Shown piece after piece: positions 36,098 to 45,268 of a stretch of 64,000 nt of DNA (positions are counted from its first letter, which is position 1; every line of letters begins with the position of its first letter). Location of the stretch: NCBI RefSeq assembly GCF_022369435.1, contig NZ_CP059597.1, positions 1,302,001 to 1,366,000 of the forward strand. Reading direction: 5' to 3'. Made by a program: the position numbers and the translations under genes. Under the pieces are notes generated by a model that worked only from the letters and a program-made list of their open reading frames with translations, was not told the DNA's origin and made no database searches. This DNA is from Campylobacter sp. RM10537. GTDB taxonomy: Bacteria; Campylobacterota; Campylobacteria; Campylobacterales; Campylobacteraceae.

Positions 36098-37306
36098 TAA
36101 AAAATCCATTAAAAGATTAAATTGCTTAATTTAATAATGAATCTTCAATTATCATAAAAAATAGTTATTTAAAAATAACTATTTAAAAATAATGATTTAA
36201 GATAATAGTTTAAAGATTATGATTTAAAGAATAATCATTTGATTATAATTTAAAGAAAAGATTCTTAAAATCTTTTCTTCTTAACATCTTCTAATATATT
36301 ATTAGCTATATCACTAACAGTATTAGAAATGATTGCACTCTCATTAGCAATTTCAACATTATCTTTAGTGGTTTGATCAATAGCAGCTACACTTTCATTG
36401 ATTTGAGTAATACCTGCAGTTTGTTCTTTAATAGATTCTGCCATATCATTAATAGATTGAACAAGTAAGTTAGTATTAGCTTCTATTTCACTCAATGATT
36501 TTTGAGTTCTTTCTGCTAGTTTTCTAACTTCATCAGCCACAACAGCAAAGCCTCGTCCATGTTCTCCTGCACGTGCTGCTTCTATAGCAGCATTTAATGC
36601 TAAAAGATTGATTTGATCTGCAATATCTCCAATAATACTTGTAACATTTTTAATCTCTTCTGATTGAGTGATTACATCAGAGGTTTTAACAGAAACATTT
36701 TGCATAGAAGAAGTAATTTCTTCTAAAGCAGCAGCAGTTTCTTCTAAAGAAGCTGCTTGAGAATTAGAAGAGCTAGTTAGGTTTTGAACAGCATTTTGTA
36801 ATTTAGAACTTTCACTTGCTAAGTGATTAGCAAAATCAGAACTTTGTTTTAACATTTTAATGATTTCTTCACCTAAAGCATTAGTAGTAACTTCAACACT
36901 ACCTCTAGCATTTTCTAATTTATTTCTAAAATCTAAGCTCTTATATTCTTCAAAGATTTTATGAATAGCATTCATATCAGAACCTACTTTTTCTTGTAAG
37001 ACATCTAAGAGTTTATTTAAAACATTTTTAAGTTCTACAAGTTGAGGATTTCTTGGATTTGCAGTAATTCTTGCTGTTAAATCTCCTTTTTCTACAACTT
37101 GAACTGTAGAGACTGATTCTTTTACAGCTTGATTATCTTGTTCTAAACCTTGTTTAGTAATAAGGATGTTTTCATTAATGGCTTTTGAGATTTGACCAAA
37201 CTCATCATTAGTTTTTATATTAATAGTAGAAACATTCTTTGTTTTATGATTGATAAAATCAAAGAAAGCATTAAGACCGTTTTGGATGATGGTGAGTGGG
37301 GAGAGA
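35900..37306 (-). repeat. Right arm of 1.4-kb inverted repeat
   Basis: 1407 bp, the mirror of 33847-35254. The unique spacer between the arms is 645 bp (35255-35899). The outer boundary is sharp, at the end of TM2 coding sequence (tctctcccc), where the two receptors diverge. Confidence 0.95.
36087..36119 (+). terminator. Hairpin terminator of the methyltransferase gene
   Basis: A perfect 12-bp stem (taatcttttaat / attaaaagatta) with a 9-base loop spans the stop codon. The mirror copy is at 35034-35066 in the left repeat arm. The stem is AT-rich, so strength is uncertain. Confidence 0.5.
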
Positions 37307-38236
37307 TATCGTGATACAATAAAATACATTAAAATTGTACTTAATACCACAATAACTAATACTAAAATGATTTGAATTAGTGCAATTTTATTAATGGATT
37401 GATAAATTTTATCTGTAGGTTCTGTTATACAGGCTGTATAGTTTAATACTGGAGAACACATACCTAAATTTTCAACTCCACCTGCTTTAATTAAAAAGGG
37501 TTGAAATTCTCCGTATTGTTTTAAGTTTTCTAGTAATAAAGAGGGGTTTTGAAAACCATTTTTCATTTCAGAAGGATTTGAAGAGACAAATATATTTTTA
37601 TTTTTATCAATTAAAAAAGTATTGCCTGGTTGAATTTCAAAAGTTTTTTGAAGCATTGTTAAACTCGCATCAATTGCTAAAATACCGATAAATTTACCAT
37701 CCTTGTAAAGAGCTTTAGAATAAGTAAATATAGTTTCATTGCTCACAGGATCAATATAATAAGGTTGCACATAAATTGAATTTATTCTTTTGGCTCCTTG
37801 ATACCATTCTCTTGTGGTTGCATCATATCCATTATCTTTGCCATTTATCCTTAAACTTTTTCCATGTTTTTCACTCTCAATATCACTTACAACATTATTA
37901 CCATTTGGCAAACCTATAAACAGCTACAAGATTTGCAGAGTGTTTGTAAGATCTAAACATATCTCCTATATTCGCCAATAAAGCCTCTTGAGAATTTAAC
38001 TTTTCATAAGGAAGTGCTAAAATATCTTCACTAAGTTTTTGTAAAGATGAAAGATTTTTAGCTCTAAAATTTTCCATTTCAGTTTTTGAAACTTTTAAGG
38101 CATTGATTTCGGTCTTTTCTATGGTTTTAAATAATGCGTTTTTTGTAAATAAAAAACCCACAACTCCTAAGATAACTAAAGCAATAATTGCTATGACATT
38201 TGTTACAAGTGAAAGTTTAAATTTTAAACTTTTCAT
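36265..38236 (-). pseudogene. Methyl-accepting chemotaxis protein gene with a frameshift in the sensor domain
   Basis: The frame starting at 38236 (MKSLKFKLSLVTNVIAI, TM1) reads into the dCache domain and stops after [12 protein letters not shown]. The second frame resumes at [13 protein letters not shown] and runs to the shared signalling domain and stop at 36265. Comparison with the sister receptor (YIGLANG) indicates loss of two bases (TA) in a short TA run near 37912-37917. Rejoined, the protein would be about 655 aa. The distal sensor keeps REWY, YYID and AID residues like those of amino-acid-binding dCache domains. The lesion is recent or reversible, because the rest of the gene is undamaged; slipped-strand repair of TA could restore it. 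Otherwise only a truncated 112-aa peptide is made. Confidence 0.88.
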
Positions 38237-38536
38237 TATAAATTTTCTCCTTTTTTAAAAAATCAAATAAGATACATTAACTCTTAATTATATAAAAAGT
38301 AAAAATTAAAAATAAATAAAATTTATTAAAAATCAAAAATTGATATTAAAAAATGTTACAAAAATACTCATAAAATATTCATCATGTTTAAAAAAATTTA
38401 TATTAAATTTTTTAAATTAAATCATTTATTTTTTGTTACTTTTAATGATAAAAAATTTTTAAAAATTTATTTTTAATATTAATATTTTTAATTTTTGAGA
38501 ATAATTTAAAGTAAAAAGTTTTAGAAAATTTATTAT
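38237..38536. other. Intergenic region between chemoreceptor and fliI
   Basis: About 300 bases, nearly all A and T. It contains the ribosome site of the chemoreceptor gene (GGAGAAAAT on the minus strand, just before 38236) and presumably its promoter. I see no ORF or RNA gene. Confidence 0.6.
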
Positions 38537-39904
38537 TTAGGATTGATTTGGATTTGGTAAAACAGCATTCATACTACCCATATTTGTATTTTGAGGAGTT
38601 GAATCGATTTGTTCTAAAAGTTTTATAGTTTCATCAAATTCAAAACTTTCTTCAGGATTTTGTCCTAAAAATTTTTGCATAAAATCTTTTTTAGCAATAG
38701 CTTCATCAAGTTCTCTGTCGCTTCCTTTTTGATAAGCACCAATACGAAGCAAAACTTCATTTTCTTTTAATAAAGAATTTAATCTTTTAAATTTTCTTGC
38801 TAAGAGTTTGTGTTCGGGTGTGATGATATCTCCCATAACCCTTGAAGCTGAATTTTGTATATTAATAGGGGGATAAATTCCAAAATCAGTAAGTTCTCGA
38901 CTCAAAACTATGTGTCCATCTAAAATCGATCTGCTTTGATCTGCAATAGGATCACTCATATCATCCCCATCTACCAAAACAGTAAAAAAGGCTGTTATGG
39001 TGCCTTTTCCCTCTTCCTTTCCGGTTCTTTCCATCAATTGTGGCAAAAGGCTTAAAACACTAGGCGGATATCCTTTGGTTGTAGGAGGTTCTCCTAGGGC
39101 AAGTCCTATTTCTCTTTGAGCCATGGCAAAACGTGTTACACTATCCATAATAAAAAGAACATCTTTACCTTGTTCTTTGAAGTATTCTGCTACACTCATA
39201 GCACAAAATGCACCATATTTACGCATCAAAGCACTATCATCACTCGTTGCTACGATAATAACAGTATCGTCAAGTTTTCCACCTAAATTTTTTTGAATAA
39301 ACTCAGGAATTTCACGACCCCTTTCACCGATTAGAGCTACCACTTTTATAGGAGCTTTTGAATTTTTAACTATCATACCCATAAGAGTAGATTTTCCCAC
39401 TCCACTTCCTGCGAAAATACCTAATTTTTGTCCTACTCCGCAAGTTAATAAAGCATCAATAGTTTTAACACCTACAGGGAAAACTTCTTCAATTAAACCT
39501 CTTTTCATTGCATCAATAGGAGCACGCATAATGGGCATATATTTACTCACTTCAATAGGAGCTTTTCCATCTTTAGGGCGCATAAAAGGATCAACTACAC
39601 GCCCTAAAAGTTCATCACTCACTCCTATTTGCATTCCAGCATCACTAATAAAAGCACGATCGCCGATTTTAAAACCTTCGATAAAACTAAAAGGACTTAA
39701 ATAACTAAATTGCTCTTTTATTTCTACAACCATAGCTAGAGTATTTAAATTTGGATTTTCATTAGAAACAAGTTTGACAATATCTCCAACCCCTGTTTTA
39801 AGTCCTCGAATTTCTATACTAGTAGCTGATATTTTTGTAATCTCTCCAAAAACGGCACTTAAATTTTCTTTACCGAGTTTAGATCGAAGTTTTTCTAAAT
39901 TCAT
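38537..39904 (-). CDS. fliI: Flagellum-specific ATPase FliI
   Basis: 455 aa. Energises the flagellar type III export apparatus. Walker A is GIFAGSGVGKSTLMGMI (about residue 162). Walker B is VLFIMDSVTRFAMAQREIG. The F1-beta-like GEPPTTKGYPPSVLSLLPQL block follows. The N-terminal beta-barrel and C-terminal helical domain are of normal length. The C terminus has an acidic extension ending in Asn/Pro-rich residues. It begins one base after the folE stop, so the two are co-transcribed. It lies apart from the hook operon at the left end of the window. Confidence 0.96.
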   Translation of the reverse strand: MNLEKLRSKLGKENLSAVFGEITKISATSIEIRGLKTGVGDIVKLVSNENPNLNTLAMVVEIKEQFSYLSPFSFIEGFKIGDRAFISDAGMQIGVSDELLGRVVDPFMRPKDGKAPIEVSKYMPIMRAPIDAMKRGLIEEVFPVGVKTIDALLTCGVGQKLGIFAGSGVGKSTLMGMIVKNSKAPIKVVALIGERGREIPEFIQKNLGGKLDDTVIIVATSDDSALMRKYGAFCAMSVAEYFKEQGKDVLFIMDSVTRFAMAQREIGLALGEPPTTKGYPPSVLSLLPQLMERTGKEEGKGTITAFFTVLVDGDDMSDPIADQSRSILDGHIVLSRELTDFGIYPPINIQNSASRVMGDIITPEHKLLARKFKRLNSLLKENEVLLRIGAYQKGSDRELDEAIAKKDFMQKFLGQNPEESFEFDETIKLLEQIDSTPQNTNMGSMNAVLPNPNQS

Positions 39905-40489
39905 TTAAAAACGAACCTGTTTGGGAGAATTGATAAGTTCAAAAAATTCTTTACGTGTTTTTTCATTTTTTAAGAATAATCCTCTAAGAGCTGAAGTAGA
40001 AGTAGTAGAATTAACTTTTTGAACTCCACGCATTTCTACACACATATGGCGTGCTTCTATAACAACTCCTACCCCTTTTGCATTAACATTTTCCATAAGC
40101 GCATCAGCAATTTGTTCTGTAAGTTGTTCTTGAATTTGTAAACGTCTTGCAAAAATTTCTACCAAACGAGGAATTTTACTTAAACCTACAACTTTTTGAT
40201 CGGGAATGTAAGCTACATGAACACGTCCAAAAAATGGTAAAAGATGATGTTCGCAAAGGCTATAAAATTCTATATCACGGACTAAAACCATTTCATTATT
40301 AGAGCTTTCAAATAGGGCATTATTTAAAATATCTTTAATATTTTCATGATAACCTTTAGTTAAAAATTGAAAAGCTTTAAAAACACGATTAGGAGTTTTT
40401 AACAATCCTTCTCTATTAGGATTTTCTCCTACGGATTTAAGTATAGTTGCTATACATTTTTCAAATTCTTTTTGCAAAATTATCTCCAT
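39905..40489 (-). CDS. folE: GTP cyclohydrolase I
   Basis: 194 aa. Converts GTP to 7,8-dihydroneopterin triphosphate, the first step of folate synthesis; in this organism the product can also feed queuosine via QueD (60810). Zinc and active-site residues are visible: [21 protein letters not shown] (Cys and two His) and the C-terminal [11 protein letters not shown] with the second Cys. The [10 protein letters not shown] motif is normal. It is the first gene of a folE-fliI pair and is divergent from tig. Confidence 0.96.
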   Translation of the reverse strand: MEIILQKEFEKCIATILKSVGENPNREGLLKTPNRVFKAFQFLTKGYHENIKDILNNALFESSNNEMVLVRDIEFYSLCEHHLLPFFGRVHVAYIPDQKVVGLSKIPRLVEIFARRLQIQEQLTEQIADALMENVNAKGVGVVIEARHMCVEMRGVQKVNSTTSTSALRGLFLKNEKTRKEFFELINSPKQVRF

Positions 40490-40606
40490 AAAGGTTTATT
40501 TTAATTTTTATCATTTTATCATAAATTGCTTTAAAATTTTATGCAAGTAATAAGGAAAAATTTGCTATTATTAAAGCTAAATTTTATTTTGTAAGGAAAA
40601 ATAATC

Positions 40607-41932
40607 ATGGAAGTAAAAGCAAAGCAATTAGATTCTGTAAATGCGACTGCTAGTGTAAAAATTCCTTCGGGAATGATTAAAAGTGAAGTAGAAAATTTAG
40701 CAAAAAAAGCTTCTAAAAATATAAAAATGGATGGTTTTAGACCAGGAAAAGTTCCAGTCGCAGCTGTGCTTAAAAGATATGAAAAAGAATTGACTCAAGA
40801 TGCAGAACAAAATCTTTTCAAATCTGCTGTAGATAATGCTTTAAAAGAGTTAAAAAAAGAAGCCAAAGAGCTTGTTGGTGAGCCTTATTTTGAAAAATTT
40901 GATCGTCAAAATGGAGAAATCATTGCAGAATTAGCACTTTCTTTCAAACCAGTTCTTAAGCTAGATGGTTATGAAAAACTTATCCCAGAATATCAAACCC
41001 CTAAGGTTACAAAAAAAGAAATTGATGAAAAAAAAGAAGAACTATTAAAAAGATTTGCAACTCCTGAAGCTATTAAAACAAAAAGAGCTTTAAAAGAAGG
41101 AGATTTTGCTAAATTTGATTTTGAAGGTTTTGTGGATGAAAAGCCTTTTGATGGTGGAAAAGCTGAAAACTATATTTTAGAAATAGGTTCTAAACAATTT
41201 ATACCAGGTTTTGAAGAAGGTATGGTAGGAATGAAAATAGGAGAAGAAAAAGATATTAATGTTACCTTTCCTAAAGAATACGGCGCTTCTCATTTAGCAG
41301 GAAAAGATGCAGTATTTAAAGTAAAGCTTCATGAAATTCAAGAACTTAAAATGCCAGAACTTGATGAAGAAATGGTTAAAAAACTTTTACCAAACGAAGA
41401 AAAACCTAGCGTAGAGCTTTTAGAGGAAAAATTAAAAGAGCAAATTAAAAATGAAAAATTATTTAAACTTGTAAATGATGAGTTAAAAGCTAAATTTGCA
41501 GACGCTTTAATTGCGGAATATAATTTTGATTTACCGCGTGGTATAGTAGAGCAAGAAACAGACATGCAATTCCGTGCAGCATTTAATACTTTTAGTGAAA
41601 AAGAAATTGAAGAGATTAAAGCTGATAAGGAAAAATATCAAGAAAAACGTGATTCTTTTAAAGAAGAAGCACAAAAAAGCGTAAAATTAACTTTTATTAT
41701 TGATGAACTTGCAAAAATTCGAAATATAGAAGTAAGCGATCAAGAACTTGTTCAAGCAATTTATTTTGAGGCATATCGTTATGGAATGAATCCAAAAGAA
41801 CATTTGGATAATTATAAAAAACAAGGAGCTTTACCAGCTGTAAAAATGGCTTTGGTTGAAGAAAAACTTTTTAATGATATTTTTATGCCAAAAACAGAAA
41901 AATCGAGTAAAAAACAAAAAGAGGATAAATAA
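40607..41932 (+). CDS. tig: Trigger factor (ribosome-associated chaperone/PPIase)
   Basis: 441 aa. The N-terminal ribosome-binding domain includes the signature GFRPGKVP (residues 45-52). The FKBP-type prolyl isomerase domain spans about 150-235 ([18 protein letters not shown] and the [12 protein letters not shown] segment). The long helical C-terminal chaperone domain follows. It binds nascent chains at L23. The stop overlaps the clpP start (TAATG), and the gene order tig-clpP-def places protein maturation functions together. AAGGAAAAAT precedes the ATG. Confidence 0.96.
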   Translation: MEVKAKQLDSVNATASVKIPSGMIKSEVENLAKKASKNIKMDGFRPGKVPVAAVLKRYEKELTQDAEQNLFKSAVDNALKELKKEAKELVGEPYFEKFDRQNGEIIAELALSFKPVLKLDGYEKLIPEYQTPKVTKKEIDEKKEELLKRFATPEAIKTKRALKEGDFAKFDFEGFVDEKPFDGGKAENYILEIGSKQFIPGFEEGMVGMKIGEEKDINVTFPKEYGASHLAGKDAVFKVKLHEIQELKMPELDEEMVKKLLPNEEKPSVELLEEKLKEQIKNEKLFKLVNDELKAKFADALIAEYNFDLPRGIVEQETDMQFRAAFNTFSEKEIEEIKADKEKYQEKRDSFKEEAQKSVKLTFIIDELAKIRNIEVSDQELVQAIYFEAYRYGMNPKEHLDNYKKQGALPAVKMALVEEKLFNDIFMPKTEKSSKKQKEDK

Positions 41933-42516
41933 TGGTTATTCCTTATGTTATTGAAAAATCAAGTCGTGGAGAAAGAAGTTATGATATCTATTCTAGACTT
42001 CTAAAGGATAGAATCGTAATGCTTAGCGGTGAAATTCATGATGAACTTGCGGCTTCAATTGTAGCTCAACTTCTTTTTTTAGAGGCCGAAGATCCACAAA
42101 AAGATATTTACCTTTATATTAACTCTCCAGGTGGAGTGATTACAAGCGGTTTTAGTATTTATGATACTATGAATTACATCAAACCGGATGTATGTACTAT
42201 TTGCATAGGTCAAGCAGCTTCTATGGGGGCATTTCTATTAAGTTGCGGTGCAAAAGGCAAACGTTTTGCATTACCTAATTCAAGAATTATGATTCATCAG
42301 CCTTTAGGTGGTGCTAGAGGACAAGCAACAGATATAGAAATTCAAGCTAAAGAAATTTTAAGACTTAAGACTATACTTAATGATATTTTGGCTGAAAATA
42401 CTAAGCAAAAAGTTGCTAAAATAGCTAAAGATACAGAAAGAGATTTTTTTATGTCGGCGCAAGAAGCTAAAGAATATGGTTTAATCGATAAGGTTTTAGA
42501 AAAAAGTTTTAAGTAA
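41932..42516 (+). CDS. clpP: ATP-dependent Clp protease proteolytic subunit
   Basis: 194 aa serine peptidase. The catalytic Ser lies in [11 protein letters not shown] (about 98), His in [10 protein letters not shown] (about 123) and Asp in the DTERDFFMS region. The substrate channel residues and the N-terminal processing site are typical. It forms tetradecamers that work with ClpX/ClpA. The ATG overlaps the tig stop; def follows after 21 bases. Confidence 0.97.
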   Translation: MVIPYVIEKSSRGERSYDIYSRLLKDRIVMLSGEIHDELAASIVAQLLFLEAEDPQKDIYLYINSPGGVITSGFSIYDTMNYIKPDVCTICIGQAASMGAFLLSCGAKGKRFALPNSRIMIHQPLGGARGQATDIEIQAKEILRLKTILNDILAENTKQKVAKIAKDTERDFFMSAQEAKEYGLIDKVLEKSFK

Positions 42517-42537
42517 TTTTTAAGGTGATAGCATTTT

Positions 42538-43065
42538 ATGGTTAGAAAGATTATTACTTATCCTAATCCGAGATTATTTTTAAAATCAGAACCTGTTATA
42601 GAATTTGATTCAAATTTACATCATTTGCTTGATGATATGTATGAAACAATGATTGCAAGTCAAGGAGTAGGTTTAGCTGCCATACAGGTTGATATCCCCT
42701 TAAGAGTCTTATTGGTTAATATTCTAGATGAAAACGGAGAGCAAAAAAAAGAAGATTTGCTTGAAATCATTAATCCTGAGATTATACCTTTAAGCGAAGA
42801 AACAATTGTCTATACTGAGGGTTGCTTGAGTATTCCTGATTTTTTTGAAGAAGTACGGCGCTATAATCATATTTTGTTAAAATATCAAGATCGTTTTGGA
42901 GAACACAAAGAATTAGAAGCTAAAGATTTCTTAGCTGTAGCCATTCAGCATGAAAATGATCATTTAAATGGTCATTTATTTATAGAAAAAATTTCTTTTT
43001 TAAAAAGACAAAAATTTGATAAAGATTTTAAAAAGAAATTGAAAAATCAAAAAAAAATTAAATGA
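42538..43065 (+). CDS. def: Peptide deformylase
   Basis: 175 aa metalloenzyme that removes the formyl group from new proteins. All three motifs are present: GVGLAAIQV (residues 42-50), EGCLSIP (about 97) with the metal-ligand Cys, and QHENDHLNG (about 139) supplying both His ligands and the catalytic Glu. The C-terminal tail is Lys-rich. It overlaps the following YifB-family gene by four bases (ATGA). Confidence 0.97.
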   Translation: MVRKIITYPNPRLFLKSEPVIEFDSNLHHLLDDMYETMIASQGVGLAAIQVDIPLRVLLVNILDENGEQKKEDLLEIINPEIIPLSEETIVYTEGCLSIPDFFEEVRRYNHILLKYQDRFGEHKELEAKDFLAVAIQHENDHLNGHLFIEKISFLKRQKFDKDFKKKLKNQKKIK

Positions 43066-44567
43066 AAAAATTAAAATGCATCAGTTATGATGAAAATTTA
43101 GATATTATTGATGTAGAATCAACCTTTACAAGAGGTTTGCCTAATTTAAGTATAGTAGGACTTGCAAATACAGCGATAAAAGAAAGCATTGAACGTATAA
43201 AAGCGACACTTTTAAGTTGCGATTTTGTATTTCCAGCTAAGAAAATTACTATCAATTTAAGCCCATCAGGAATTCCCAAAAAAGGATCGCATTTTGATTT
43301 AGCTATTGCTATACTTATTTTACTTCAAAATGAAGAATTAGATGATTTCTTTGTAGTAGGAGAATTAGGACTTGATGGAAGTATAAAAAGTACAAATGAA
43401 CTTTTTTCTCTCCTTTTATTTTTATCTGCTAAAGTAAATCATGCTAAAGTTGTTGTCCCAAAAAACATAGCTTTAAAAGCGTCTATGATTCCTAATTTAG
43501 AGATTTATGGACTTGAAAATTTGAACGAGGCAATTGAATTTTTTAAAGAAAAGAATTATGAAAAATTTAAATTTTTACAAAATCATCCCTTATTTAACAA
43601 TCCTTTAAAAATCAATGGTGAAATTTTTATCTCTAATAATCAGTTTGATTTAGATTTTAAAGACGTAAAAGGGCAAGAGAAGGCTAAAAAAGCTTGTATG
43701 ATTGCTGCACTTGGAATGCATAATATACTTTTTGAGGGGAGTCCTGGGAGTGGAAAAAGTATGTGTGCAAAACGCTTAGTTTATATTATGCCTCCTCAAA
43801 GCTTAAGTGAAGTGTTAATACAAAATGCTTATATGTCTTTAAATTCTAAAGAATGTGAATTCGCTAAAACAAGGGCTTTTCGTCATCCGCATCACACCTC
43901 TACTAGAGCCAGTATTTTTGGAGGGGGTGCTAAAAATGCTAAAATTGGAGAAGTAGCGCTTGCAAATGGAGGGGTTTTATTTTTTGATGAATTTCCGCAT
44001 TTTAATAAACAAATCATAGAAAGTCTAAGAGAGCCTTTAGAGGATTATAAAATTCATATTTCAAGAGTAAATTCTAAGACTACTTATGAAACAAAATTTA
44101 GTTTTGTTGCAGCACAAAATCCTTGCCCTTGTGCTAATTTATTTTCGAAAAATTTATCTTGCACTTGCACAGATAATGAAATTAAAAAATACAAAAACCA
44201 TATTTCATCTGCTGTGATGGATCGTATTGATTTGTATGTTGCTATGGATGAAATTAGCAAAGATGATAAAGCAAGTATAACTTCTAAAGAAATGAGTGAA
44301 AAAATTTTGCAAGGTTTTATTTTTGGAAAAAAACGAGGACAAAAAGAATTTAATGGAAAATTAAAGGATGAAGATTTGCAAAATTTTTGCCCCTTGGAAA
44401 AAGATGCTAAAGAAACACTTGATTTAGCAATTTCTCGCTATAACCTTTCTTTAAGATCTATTAATAAAGTTTTAAAAGTTTCAAGAAGTATAGCAGATTT
44501 GCAGGAAAAAGAAATTATTAATAAAAGTCATATTTTAGAAACTTTAAGCTTCAGAATAAGAGGTTAA
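43062..44567 (+). CDS. YifB/ComM family AAA+ ATPase (Mg chelatase-like)
   Basis: 501 aa. The N-terminal S5-like/Lon-like domain (ESTFTRGLPNLSIVGLANTAI) is followed by an AAA+ module: Walker A FEGSPGSGKSMCAKRL (about 228) and Walker B GGVLFFDEFPHF (about 306). A CPCANL...CTCTDNE cysteine cluster and the C-terminal Mg-chelatase domain (RYNLSLRSINKVLKVSRSIADL) follow. ComM of other bacteria is a hexameric helicase that promotes branch migration during natural transformation. That role is plausible in a naturally competent Campylobacter but is inferred from family membership. It overlaps def and the next gene. Confidence 0.9.
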   Translation: MKKLKCISYDENLDIIDVESTFTRGLPNLSIVGLANTAIKESIERIKATLLSCDFVFPAKKITINLSPSGIPKKGSHFDLAIAILILLQNEELDDFFVVGELGLDGSIKSTNELFSLLLFLSAKVNHAKVVVPKNIALKASMIPNLEIYGLENLNEAIEFFKEKNYEKFKFLQNHPLFNNPLKINGEIFISNNQFDLDFKDVKGQEKAKKACMIAALGMHNILFEGSPGSGKSMCAKRLVYIMPPQSLSEVLIQNAYMSLNSKECEFAKTRAFRHPHHTSTRASIFGGGAKNAKIGEVALANGGVLFFDEFPHFNKQIIESLREPLEDYKIHISRVNSKTTYETKFSFVAAQNPCPCANLFSKNLSCTCTDNEIKKYKNHISSAVMDRIDLYVAMDEISKDDKASITSKEMSEKILQGFIFGKKRGQKEFNGKLKDEDLQNFCPLEKDAKETLDLAISRYNLSLRSINKVLKVSRSIADLQEKEIINKSHILETLSFRIRG

Positions 44568-45268
44568 TGATGGAAAATAAAAGCATAGCTATTTTTATTG
44601 ATGCGGAAAATATTCCTGCAAAATATGCTCAAAGTATTTTTGATATTGCTTCAGATTATGGAGAGATTATTATCAAGCGAATTTATGGAGATTGGACCCA
44701 AAAAAGTATCCAAAATTGGAAAGAGCAAATTGCGCAATATTCGCTCATTGCTATGCAACAATTTAATTTTGCAGCCAATAAAAATTCTAGTGATATGTAT
44801 TTGATTACAGAAATCATGAGTATATTTTATGAGAAAAATATTGATATTTTTGTAATTGTTTCAAGTGATAGTGATTATACTTCACTCATTCAAAAACTTA
44901 GAGAAAATAAAAAGCAAGTTATTGGAATGGGGCTTGAAAAATCAATTCAATCTTATGTGAATGCCTTTAGCGAATTCTTTTATCTAGATCAAAATGAAAA
45001 TAAGAAAAAAACTGTTTTAAGCAGTGATTATTTAAGGACTTTAGTCAATATAACAGAACAACTTATTGATGAAAAAGGTCGTGCAGAATATGCTCAAATT
45101 CGCACCAATATGAATAGAAAATATTCTGATTTTAATCCTCAAAATTATGGATTTAAAAATTTTCGTGCTTTGATACAAAAATTTTTATCCAAGATGAAAA
45201 AATTTAAAGAAAAAAGAGAAAAAAATATTTATTTTTTAGTGGCCAAAGACGATGAAAGCTATTACTGA
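44567..45268 (+). CDS. NYN-domain putative ribonuclease with C-terminal OST-HTH/LOTUS domain
   Basis: 233 aa. The NYN (PIN-like) domain at about 5-145 shows SIAIFIDAENIPAKY with the first catalytic Asp, DMYLITEIMSIFY and IVSSDSDYTSLIQKLR with further acidic residues. The C-terminal 75 residues (YAQIRTNMNRKYSDFNPQNY and the following GFKNFRALIQKF) match an OST-HTH RNA-binding fold. The combination is typical of RNA-degrading or RNA-processing factors in bacteria; the target is unknown. The start is one of two adjacent ATGs overlapping the upstream stop. It overlaps nnr by 17 bases. Confidence 0.85.
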   Translation: MMENKSIAIFIDAENIPAKYAQSIFDIASDYGEIIIKRIYGDWTQKSIQNWKEQIAQYSLIAMQQFNFAANKNSSDMYLITEIMSIFYEKNIDIFVIVSSDSDYTSLIQKLRENKKQVIGMGLEKSIQSYVNAFSEFFYLDQNENKKKTVLSSDYLRTLVNITEQLIDEKGRAEYAQIRTNMNRKYSDFNPQNYGFKNFRALIQKFLSKMKKFKEKREKNIYFLVAKDDESYY

